The translations under genes and the position numbers were made by a program. From Cryomorphaceae bacterium (GTDB lineage: Bacteria; Bacteroidota; Bacteroidia; Flavobacteriales; Schleiferiaceae): a stretch of 8,836 nucleotides of DNA. Each line of letters starts with the position of its first letter. Within the stretch, counting starts at the first letter, position 1. The notes beneath the pieces were generated by a model, which saw only the letters and a list, made by a program, of their open reading frames with translations, searched no databases and was not told where the DNA came from. The stretch spans positions 1-8,836 of the forward strand of contig DNWN01000030.1 of NCBI GenBank assembly GCA_003507115.1, written 5' to 3'. Shown here one piece after another: positions 1 to 7,250 of the stretch.

Positions 1-12
1 GCGCGAAGCGCG

Positions 13-68
13 AGCCCTCTAGCCTCCTAGCTTTCTAGCTACCTAGCTCTCTAGCCACCTAGCCATTT
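13..68. repeat. 8-bp tandem repeat, consensus AGCYNYCT
   Basis: Seven consecutive 8-base units begin at 13, 21, 29, 37, 45, 53 and 61. The first six all fit AGC(C/T)N(C/T)CT. The seventh (AGCCATTT) keeps only the first half. Each junction creates a CTAG tetranucleotide, so CTAG occurs six times with exact 8-bp spacing (19, 27, 35, 43, 51, 59). The period is not a multiple of three, and plus-strand frames are soon closed by TAG stops, so this is not a protein repeat. It lies directly upstream of the promoter-like region of the 114-764 gene and directly after a short GCGC-GAA-GCGC hairpin at 1-11. Its function is unknown, and it may continue from a larger repeat beyond the left edge. Confidence 0.85.
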
Positions 69-96
69 TCTCGGCCCGGTATTTGTGCTAGGTTTG
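65..96 (+). promoter_or_regulatory. Candidate Bacteroidota-type promoter upstream of the 114-764 gene
   Basis: TAGGTTTG at 89-96 fits the TAnnTTTG -7 box of Bacteroidota sigma factors. TTTT at 65-68 sits 20 bp upstream and is a one-mismatch version of the TTTG -33 box. Transcription would start around 101-103, leaving a leader of about ten bases before the ATG at 114. The box runs into GGGG-TAAA-CCCC (96-107), which could form a small hairpin over the start site. The assignment rests on the motif alone. Confidence 0.4.
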
Positions 97-113
97 GGGT
101 AAACCCCCACCCT

Positions 114-764
114 ATGAAACTCTCCTATGTTTGGGTCCTTGTCGCCCTGTTCGCCTCCGTCTCTCTTTCGGCTCAAAAAACCACCCGGCATCATGAACTC
201 GGTATCCAACTGGAGCAGTCCTACGGCTTCATGTATGGGGCGCCGCTGAACTTTAAGACACTCTACAAGGTAGGGGCCTCCGACAAAGCCGTTTGGCGCT
301 TCCAGGTAGGGAATATGCAGTTTGGCCGCAACTACTACGAGCCCAGCCAACAACGATCTTCATGGATGAGCGTGGGTGGTTCCATCGGCCGGGAGTGGCG
401 CAAGGAAATGAATGCCGATTTGCGCTTTTTCCATGGGCCCCTGATCGGCGCTGAGATGAGCATGAGCCGTTCCGTCTCCGATGTGCCCCCTGGAACGGAC
501 AACAGCTATTTCTACATTATGCCAAACGTCATATACGTGCTTGGCATTCAATACCGCATCAACCCCTCTTTGTATGTGGCGGCAGAAATTCATCCCGGCT
601 TCAACACGCAATTCAATTACAACGATGGCCACTGGTCGCCCAACCGCTACATGTCCGGGGGGATGAATGGCCAAGTGGCACTCTTATCGGTAGCCTATCA
701 ATTTGAAACGTATAGAAAGGGAAAGACCAAGAAGGCGCGCGGAATCGTTCAAACTCCGGAATAA
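114..764 (+). CDS. Secreted, probably outer-membrane beta-barrel-like protein of unknown function
   Basis: I do not recognise a named family. The 216-residue protein starts with a classic signal peptide: MK, a hydrophobic stretch at residues 5-19 and a likely cleavage after Ala20 (SLSA|QK), the SAQ type common in Bacteroidota. The mature part is rich in aromatic residues and glycine. It has several stretches of alternating polar and hydrophobic residues (about 28-42, 59-72, 84-92, 137-148, 152-160, 186-199), as in a small outer-membrane barrel. After a strand ending YQFETY (195-200) comes a basic tail (RKGKTKKAR), which is unusual because barrel proteins normally end on an aromatic residue. 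The ATG at 114 is chosen because the signal peptide starts there. No Shine-Dalgarno is visible. The gene stands alone and converges with glmS. A periplasmic or surface protein that is not a barrel is also possible. Confidence 0.75.
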   Translation: MKLSYVWVLVALFASVSLSAQKTTRHHELGIQLEQSYGFMYGAPLNFKTLYKVGASDKAVWRFQVGNMQFGRNYYEPSQQRSSWMSVGGSIGREWRKEMNADLRFFHGPLIGAEMSMSRSVSDVPPGTDNSYFYIMPNVIYVLGIQYRINPSLYVAAEIHPGFNTQFNYNDGHWSPNRYMSGGMNGQVALLSVAYQFETYRKGKTKKARGIVQTPE

Positions 765-768
765 CCTC

Positions 769-786
769 CATGCCAGGTCTGGCATG
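769..786. terminator. Inverted repeat between the converging genes, possible terminator
   Basis: CATGCCAG (769-776) and CTGGCATG (779-786) are a perfect 8-bp inverted repeat around a GT spacer. In RNA this would be a 6-7-bp stem with a GGUC tetraloop. It begins 5 bases after the stop codon of the 114-764 gene and lies between two converging genes, as expected for a shared transcript end. No T-run follows on either strand, so it is not a canonical intrinsic terminator and may instead protect 3' ends. Confidence 0.45.
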
Positions 787-798
787 CCCGCAAGGTTG

Positions 799-812
799 AG
801 GGGGGCTCCCCT
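799..812. terminator. Short G/C stem downstream of glmS, possible terminator
   Basis: AGGGG (799-803), GGCT and CCCCT (808-812) form a 5-bp stem-loop 26 bases beyond the glmS stop on the minus strand. It is the second stem-loop in the 74-base gap between the converging genes. There is no uridine tract, so termination is only suggested by position. Confidence 0.3.
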
Positions 813-838
813 TATGCCCTTTAACCCTTCGACTCTCC

Positions 839-2674
<1,836 letters not shown>

Positions 2675-2707
2675 AAGCAGGTAGTTTTGGTGCTAAACGG
2701 GTGAGGT

Positions 2708-4018
2708 TTAGCGAGGTTTGGTTACGTACAAATCTAAGCGAATCGGATCAAATGGATCCAAATTGCCATTGAGGACCGCTCGGGCTGCCGAGGAGGACAT
2801 GCGGTCGGGCACCAACAAAATCTTGGCCTCCGCCGAATCTTTTCCGCTGAGCCATTGTTGCACAAACTTGGTGATTTCCAGTGTGTACGCGCGATCTCGG
2901 AGGACAGAACTCACCACCAAGTCGCCACCGGGGTTGCCATTGAGGTATTCCGTGAGGAGGCGGCGGTCATTTCCTTCGATTAATAATGCGGTTAATTTGA
3001 CCGGCGTGGCATAGGACAAAGCGGAGCCTTCCCGGACGGGAATGCGCAATTCGGCGTAGTTCACAAAGTAATTCGAGTCCTGGATCGCTTTCAAACCGAC
3101 TAAATCCACGACCGTCACCGCGCCCCCCATGCCCTGCACGTAGGTGGTGATTTCGCCTGCCACCGTGTCTTGGGTGGTGAGGTCAAATTCGGCTTGGCTC
3201 TTGTCAAAGGCAAAGCTGTTTACCGAGTTCACCACATTCCACGCCAACAAATCGTAGACACCGTAGCCAGGACCCACCGTGTCCGTGCGCAAACTGTCAT
3301 TCGTGAAGAAGAAGCGGACGCGCATGTCTTGGTCGCCTGGGGAGAACTGGTAGATGGCCTTGTTCCCAGCGTGTCCTTGGACATAGAATCCGCGGAAATA
3401 CTCCAAAAAGGCCGTGTTACTCTGGAAGTTACCGCTGGTGGTGTCCACCGCAGCATCCACAATCGTCGATTGGAAAAACGCGGTATTCAATCGCAAGCCA
3501 ATGACCTCGTTCGGCGCGCCCATGCCCGGAAGTCGACGTTTACGTCCAGGCTGGGGTTGAATCACCGTATCCGCCAGGACCGTCGATCCCGTAAAGACCG
3601 AGCTACCGTAGAACATACTATCGCTGCTAAGATGCTGGTCCAAATGACTCACCGTCAAGCCAAACGGGGCTGAGGTGTCTCCGTAGAAGCCAACGAACGG
3701 CAGATACATAAAGACGGAATCCACCGTGGCACTATCGCCAAAGTCTGGACCGATAGTGCTCAAGATGATTTGGGTGGCAAAACTGGCCGTCGCCTCCCCG
3801 AATACGGGATCTACATACGATCCCAGCATGAGAAAGGACGGCTTCATGGTGAATAGCGAGTCGAAGGGCTCGGTATAACTCACCACCGACACGCTTTCGA
3901 GCTTGCCAATTTTGAGCGCGTTTTGGTCGACGAAGTCCAAGCCTATTTCTCCCGTGTTCCGTTCACACGAAGCCAGGCCAATCAGGGCGATGCCCAAAAC
4001 GGTGAAGGATATACGCAT
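2708..4018 (-). CDS. DUF4270-family outer-envelope lipoprotein
   Basis: A 436-residue lipoprotein that I assign to DUF4270, a Bacteroidota family of unknown function. The start has a signal sequence with lipobox LASC (15-18), giving a lipidated Cys18 followed by ERN. Family-type features are LGSYVDPVFGEATASFATQ (65-83), where a DPvFG block follows a short strand, and a C-terminal jelly-roll-like part containing FVNYAELRIPV and ending in PIRLDLYVTKPR. No catalytic motif is visible, and the many beta-type segments suggest a binding or structural role at the cell surface or in the periplasm. It starts 7 nt after the GT5-like gene and ends 33 nt before glmS, so the three are probably one transcript. 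The pairing hints at a role in envelope carbohydrate, but this is inference. The start chosen gives a proper signal peptide; an AAGG lies about 7 bases upstream. Confidence 0.85.
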   Translation of the reverse strand: MRISFTVLGIALIGLASCERNTGEIGLDFVDQNALKIGKLESVSVVSYTEPFDSLFTMKPSFLMLGSYVDPVFGEATASFATQIILSTIGPDFGDSATVDSVFMYLPFVGFYGDTSAPFGLTVSHLDQHLSSDSMFYGSSVFTGSTVLADTVIQPQPGRKRRLPGMGAPNEVIGLRLNTAFFQSTIVDAAVDTTSGNFQSNTAFLEYFRGFYVQGHAGNKAIYQFSPGDQDMRVRFFFTNDSLRTDTVGPGYGVYDLLAWNVVNSVNSFAFDKSQAEFDLTTQDTVAGEITTYVQGMGGAVTVVDLVGLKAIQDSNYFVNYAELRIPVREGSALSYATPVKLTALLIEGNDRRLLTEYLNGNPGGDLVVSSVLRDRAYTLEITKFVQQWLSGKDSAEAKILLVPDRMSSSAARAVLNGNLDPFDPIRLDLYVTKPR

Positions 4019-4025
4019 GGGAACC

Positions 4026-4826
4026 TTACGCGAAAAGGGACTCGTAGAATGCGCCTAGGGCCCCGGGATCTGTCAGATAGGGTGCTCCATCATGTATCGG
4101 GACACCCGCCGCCTTGGCGGCGTCCAATTGCGTGGACGGAACATCCGGGGTCATTTGAAGTACGGCATCCACGTGTGCCACGGCACCGGCATACAGGTTG
4201 TCCGCAGTTGGGGTTTTAAAGGCATCCATGTTGGACAGCCCGTCAAACTCCATGCCGCGGGATAATCCCTCATCGAGACTTCCTTCGAAGCCATCGCCAA
4301 ACAAGCTGTAAACCAACTTGGTATCCTTAAAATGAGGGTCGTCTCCATTGAATTGACGGATATACGCCGGCATGGGCGTACTCATCCAGCCCATAAAGTG
4401 AACCACATCGGGTTGCCAGCCCAGTTTTTTAATCGTTTCAATGACGCTCTTGGAGAAGAACAAACTGCGCTCTCCATTGTCCGCATAGAAGGTATTATCC
4501 TTGTCTACTAGGGTGCCTTTGCGCTTGAAATAGTCTTCGTTGTCGATGAAATACACTTGGATTCGAGCACCGGGCACAGAGGCCACCTTGATGATCAAAG
4601 GCTGATCCAAGTCGTTGATTACCACATTGATGCCACTAAGTCGAATCACCTCATGTAACTGATGGCGGCGCTCATTAATGGTCCCAAAGCGCGGCATGAA
4701 GACCCGAATCTCATTGCCTTGCTCATTCATTTTCTTCGGGAATGCCAAACCTGCCTTGGATAGCGGACTATCTGGAAAGTAGGGTTTAATCTCATGTGAG
4801 ATATAGAGGATGCGTCGTTTCGCCAT
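4026..4826 (-). CDS. Stand-alone glycogen/starch synthase N-terminal (GT5) domain protein
   Basis: The 266 residues match only the N-terminal half of GT5 glycogen synthases (about 480 residues in bacteria). Visible parts are RRILYISHEIKPYFP (4-18), SKAGL (23-27) where the ADP-glucose-binding KxGGL motif should be, FMPRFGTINERRHQLHEV (43-60), and PDVVHFMGWM (139-148). The C-terminal GT-B domain, which in E. coli GlgA holds Arg300, Lys305 and Glu377, is absent; the protein ends at an in-frame stop 7 nt before the next gene. In the HDW/HGW motif the histidine is replaced (FMGW; Met145), although the earlier His143 remains. Glycogen synthesis is therefore unlikely. It may bind a sugar or nucleotide, or regulate. 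Similar short homologues annotated glycogen/starch synthase are, from memory, usual in Flavobacteriia, so this is a conserved form and not a recent break. It is the first gene of the operon with DUF4270 and glmS. The start lies 5 nt behind a TACCTTTG box. Confidence 0.85.
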   Translation of the reverse strand: MAKRRILYISHEIKPYFPDSPLSKAGLAFPKKMNEQGNEIRVFMPRFGTINERRHQLHEVIRLSGINVVINDLDQPLIIKVASVPGARIQVYFIDNEDYFKRKGTLVDKDNTFYADNGERSLFFSKSVIETIKKLGWQPDVVHFMGWMSTPMPAYIRQFNGDDPHFKDTKLVYSLFGDGFEGSLDEGLSRGMEFDGLSNMDAFKTPTADNLYAGAVAHVDAVLQMTPDVPSTQLDAAKAAGVPIHDGAPYLTDPGALGAFYESLFA

Positions 4827-4829
4827 TGC

Positions 4830-4851
4830 GGCAAAGGTACGAAATTTTGCC
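4830..4851. promoter_or_regulatory. Inverted repeat GGCAAA-N10-TTTGCC, possible operator
   Basis: GGCAAA (4830-4835) and TTTGCC (4846-4851) are perfect 6-bp arms separated by 10 bp, so arm centres are 16 bp apart. The left arm overlaps the -7 box of the minus-strand operon and lies within 10 bases of its start codon. Position and spacing suit a dimeric repressor, but part of the left arm is the promoter box itself, so chance cannot be excluded. Confidence 0.3.
4832..4839 (-). promoter_or_regulatory. Bacteroidota -7 box for the GT5-DUF4270-glmS operon
   Basis: On the minus strand the sequence reads TACCTTTG, an exact TAnnTTTG match, followed by CCGCA and then the ATG at 4826. A start site about 5-7 bases downstream would fall at or next to the start codon, giving a leaderless or near-leaderless transcript. 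No convincing TTTG -33 box is visible upstream. Confidence 0.5.
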
Positions 4852-4881
4852 TCGAGCGCTCATTTTCCCGCATTCTAGCGG

Positions 4882-4889
4882 TAGTTTTA
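4882..4889 (+). promoter_or_regulatory. Candidate -7 box for panC
   Basis: TAGTTTTA matches TAnnTTTG at all fixed positions except the last. It lies 10 bases before the panC ATG in the 73-bp divergent intergenic region. No clear -33 box was found at normal spacing, so this is a weak call based on position. Confidence 0.3.
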
Positions 4890-4899
4890 GCCCCGGTCT

Positions 4900-5799
4900 A
4901 TGGATATTTTACGGCTTTCTTCACACTCCGAATGGATTCGATCCCGCGAAAGCCTCCCAAAAGGGCAGCGTATCGGGTTTGTTCCGACTATGGGAGCCCT
5001 CCATACGGGCCATTTGGCCTTGGTGGAACAAGCCCGCGAAACGTGTGATTTTGTGGTGGCCAGCATCTTTGTGAACCCCACGCAATTCAATAATTCTGAA
5101 GACTTTGCCGCCTATCCGCTGGACCTAGAAAACGACCTCCTCGCACTGGAATCAGCTGGCTGCTCTGCCGCCTACTTTCCATCGGTGTCCGAAGTTTATC
5201 CTCACGGGGCCAAATCCCGCGCCATGGACCTTGGAGGCCTCGATACTGTCCTCGAAGGGGCCCTGCGCCCCGGCCATTTTCAAGGCGTTGCCACGGTGGT
5301 GGATCGGCTCTTTGATTTGATTCAGCCAGATGTCGCCTTTTTTGGCCAAAAAGACTACCAACAAGTCAAAGTGATTGAGCGCGTGGCCGCCCTCCGCGGA
5401 GGCCAACCGCACATCGTGGCTTGCCCTATCGTTCGGGAGCCCCACGGCCTCGCCATGTCCTCCCGGAACCGCCGCCTCAGCCCCACACAGCGCGAGGCGG
5501 CTGCGGCGATCTTCCAAGCCTTGCGCTTTGCCGAAGCGGAATTGCGTGAATTCCCTGTTCCGCCGCGTGCCCTCAAGCTCGAGATGCGCCGCATCATCCA
5601 AGAGTCCGGCGTCTTGCAGGTCGAATCCATCGATTTTGCCCTGGCCCACAGCCTCAGGCCCATCACGGATGGCGAGGCCTACCTGGACCGCTATCCAGAG
5701 CCGGTTCAAGCCTTTGTCTCAGCCTATGCCGGGGAGGTGCGCCTAATTGATACCCACCGAATTGTGGCGGAAGGGCATGTGCCCGACTCCGAGGTCTGA
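4900..5799 (+). CDS. panC: Pantothenate synthetase (pantoate--beta-alanine ligase)
   Basis: Joins (R)-pantoate and beta-alanine using ATP, via a pantoyl-adenylate, to form pantothenate for coenzyme A; cytoplasmic. The 299-residue length is slightly above the usual 280-285. All diagnostic blocks are present: PTMGALHTGH (29-38, ATP-binding HxGH), VNPTQF (58-63), RPGHFQGV (123-130), FGQKDYQQ (148-155, KMSKS-like region supports nucleotide binding later) and VREPHGLAMSSRNRRL (178-193). The C-terminal dimer-type domain ends with a short extra tail (GHVPDSEV). The ATG at 4900 puts PTMGALH at the normal distance from the start. It is divergent from the GT5-like gene and 96 bp upstream of panD, which supplies its beta-alanine. 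No Shine-Dalgarno is seen. Confidence 0.97.
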   Translation: MDILRLSSHSEWIRSRESLPKGQRIGFVPTMGALHTGHLALVEQARETCDFVVASIFVNPTQFNNSEDFAAYPLDLENDLLALESAGCSAAYFPSVSEVYPHGAKSRAMDLGGLDTVLEGALRPGHFQGVATVVDRLFDLIQPDVAFFGQKDYQQVKVIERVAALRGGQPHIVACPIVREPHGLAMSSRNRRLSPTQREAAAAIFQALRFAEAELREFPVPPRALKLEMRRIIQESGVLQVESIDFALAHSLRPITDGEAYLDRYPEPVQAFVSAYAGEVRLIDTHRIVAEGHVPDSEV

Positions 5800-5867
5800 C
5801 CCCCGAATCCCGGCCATTCCGCCTGAACTTCTGCCCCATTCTCGGGTTCAATATGGCTGGGAAACCT

Positions 5868-5880
5868 GGGGTACATCCCC
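5868..5880 (+). repeat. Small GGGG-TACAT-CCCC inverted repeat before panD
   Basis: GGGG (5868-5871) and CCCC (5877-5880) flank TACAT and directly abut the panD -7 box. A similar GGGG-TAAA-CCCC element overlaps the promoter at 96-107. Each is only 4 bp per arm, so chance is likely in GC-rich DNA. The rest of the 96-bp panC-panD gap shows no gene. Confidence 0.3.
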
Positions 5881-5888
5881 TACTTTTG
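5881..5888 (+). promoter_or_regulatory. Bacteroidota -7 box for panD-membrane protein-radA
   Basis: TACTTTTG is an exact TAnnTTTG match, followed by CGCCGCC and the panD ATG at 5896. Transcription would start within about two bases of the ATG, so the mRNA is probably leaderless or nearly so. It shares the extended form TACnTTTGC with the box before the GT5-like gene. Confidence 0.5.
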
Positions 5889-5895
5889 CGCCGCC

Positions 5896-6246
5896 ATGAC
5901 GATTGAAGTACTCTACAGCAAAATTCACCGCGTTCGGGTTACCGGCGCAGACCTGAACTACATCGGCTCGATTACCATCGATCGCAACCTCGCCACGGCG
6001 GCCCATTTGGTCGAAGGACAGAAGGTGAGCATCGTTAACATCAACAATGGCGAACGCTTGGATACCTATGTCATCTATGGGGCACCCGACAGTGGAGAAA
6101 TCACGTTGAACGGTCCCGCGGCGCGGAAAGTGCAAAAAGATGACCTCATTATCATCATTTCCTACGCGGCGATGACCGTGGAGGAGGCAAAGTCCTACCA
6201 GCCCGTCGTACTTTTCCCCGACGAATCAACCAACCGACTCAACTAA
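5896..6246 (+). CDS. panD: Aspartate 1-decarboxylase (pyruvoyl enzyme) proenzyme
   Basis: Decarboxylates L-aspartate to beta-alanine for PanC. The 116-residue proenzyme (family usual 115-140) has the self-cleavage site Gly24-Ser25 in [10 protein letters not shown]; Ser25 becomes the pyruvoyl cofactor of the alpha chain. Other expected residues are Lys9 and His11 (SKIHRVRVT), Tyr22, Arg54, Thr57-Tyr58 (RLDTYVI) and the NGPAAR block (72-77, Asn72), followed by [10 protein letters not shown]. The ATG at 5896 gives the normal distance of 24 residues to the cleavage site. It lies 96 bp after panC with its own promoter box, and 7 nt before the membrane-protein gene. PanC and PanD adjacency is a strong mutual check. 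Confidence 0.97.
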   Translation: MTIEVLYSKIHRVRVTGADLNYIGSITIDRNLATAAHLVEGQKVSIVNINNGERLDTYVIYGAPDSGEITLNGPAARKVQKDDLIIIISYAAMTVEEAKSYQPVVLFPDESTNRLN

Positions 6247-6253
6247 CCTCTCT

Positions 6254-7249
6254 ATGGCAAAAATTGCTCTCCCCGGATGGCTTCGAACGACGGGGTTTGC
6301 CCTTTTCGCCGTGGGCTTGCTCTACTTCGCGTTTGATGGCGTGGATCTTCAAACGGTCTGGACGTCGGCCCAAGAAGCCCATTGGGGTTGGATTGGTCTG
6401 AGTGTGGCCCTAGGCTATATCGCCATACTCAGTCGAGGACAGCGTTGGACCTATGTGCTGAAACACTTGGGTTATTCCACGAGCATGTGGCGTGCCGTCC
6501 ATGCCACGGGCATCGGATACCTCGTAAACATGGCCATTCCCCGGGCCGGGGAGGTCGCCCGCGCCACGGCGCTCCATCGCGCCGAAAAGATTCCCGTGAA
6601 TGTCCTTATCGGAACCATCGTGATTGAACGAACCATCGATTTGGTGATGATGGCGGGGCTCTTGGGCTTGGCCTTCTTGGGTGCCTCGGAAGAGCTGAGT
6701 GCCCTGATCGACATCACGCAACAGAATGCCGATGGCAGCCCCAAAGAAGCGGGATTCCCCTGGGGTCCGATTATCGGCTACCTCCTCCTCGCATCCGCCC
6801 TCGGGGCCTTCCTCTTCCGAAAGCGCATTCAAGCCAGCCCTCTCTATGCCAAACTCCGCGAGTTTCTCCGAGGCATGTTGGAGGGGATCAAGGCCGTGGG
6901 GCAGCTTGAAAATAAATGGGCCTTTTGGGCGCACACGTTCTTTATCTGGGGCTGCTACTACTTCATGGTGTATGTCTGCTTTTTTGCCATGCCCTTCACC
7001 TTTCATTTCTCCCCAGCCCAAGGCCTCTTTGTTATGATGGCTGCGAGCTTGGGCATCTTAATTCCTGTTCCTGGCGGCGTCGGGGCCTACCACTATTTGG
7101 TGGCCATGGCCCTCGTGGTGCTAGGCCTGCCCTATGCCCAAGGCCTCGCCTTTGCGACCATTGTCCATGCGGCCCAAGCCTTTATGCTTTTGAGTTCAGG
7201 CGTCATTGGGCTGATTGGGTTGTCTGCGAAAAAAGGCCGAACTTCCTAA
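6254..7249 (+). CDS. YbhN/UPF0104 (LPG synthase TM-like) flippase-like membrane protein
   Basis: A 331-residue polytopic inner-membrane protein with roughly seven to eight hydrophobic segments (about 11-28, 44-60, 82-96, 115-143, 172-188, 224-248, 257-273, 281-325). Family signatures are GYLVNMAIPRAGEVAR (88-103), IVIERTIDLV (122-131) and PVPGGVGAYH (271-280). The family includes the membrane part of MprF and is often annotated lysylphosphatidylglycerol synthase transmembrane region or flippase-like. There is no MprF-type aminoacyl-transferase domain, so lipid lysylation is not expected. Movement of lipids or lipid-linked sugars is a family-based guess. Residues 144-170 form a polar loop. It begins 7 nt after panD and ends 1 nt before radA, so it is probably co-transcribed with both. 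The start has no Shine-Dalgarno. Confidence 0.85.
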   Translation: MAKIALPGWLRTTGFALFAVGLLYFAFDGVDLQTVWTSAQEAHWGWIGLSVALGYIAILSRGQRWTYVLKHLGYSTSMWRAVHATGIGYLVNMAIPRAGEVARATALHRAEKIPVNVLIGTIVIERTIDLVMMAGLLGLAFLGASEELSALIDITQQNADGSPKEAGFPWGPIIGYLLLASALGAFLFRKRIQASPLYAKLREFLRGMLEGIKAVGQLENKWAFWAHTFFIWGCYYFMVYVCFFAMPFTFHFSPAQGLFVMMAASLGILIPVPGGVGAYHYLVAMALVVLGLPYAQGLAFATIVHAAQAFMLLSSGVIGLIGLSAKKGRTS

Positions 7250-7250
7250 C

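Noticed and set aside
1..38. End of an upstream plus-strand gene at the left edge
   Set aside because: All three plus frames close within 38 bases, but the few residues available match nothing recognisable, so no partial gene can be supported.
13..68. CRISPR array
   Set aside because: The units are 8 bp and contiguous with no spacers, and no cas genes are present.
2675..2707. Possible glmS ribozyme or riboswitch ahead of glmS
   Set aside because: The gap is only 33 nt, far too short for the ribozyme, which is also mainly a Firmicutes element.
3170..3673. A 167-codon plus-strand frame inside the DUF4270 gene
   Set aside because: It is antisense to a supported lipoprotein gene, rich in Arg/Val/His, and has no start signal or recognisable motif.
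6410..7021. A 203-codon minus-strand frame opposite the YbhN-like gene
   Set aside because: The plus-strand frame has clear membrane segments and family motifs; the antisense product is low-complexity and unrecognisable.
7215..7250. An earlier in-frame start for RadA
   Set aside because: It would add 12 residues not typical of RadA and overlap the upstream gene; the start at 7251 places the zinc finger normally.
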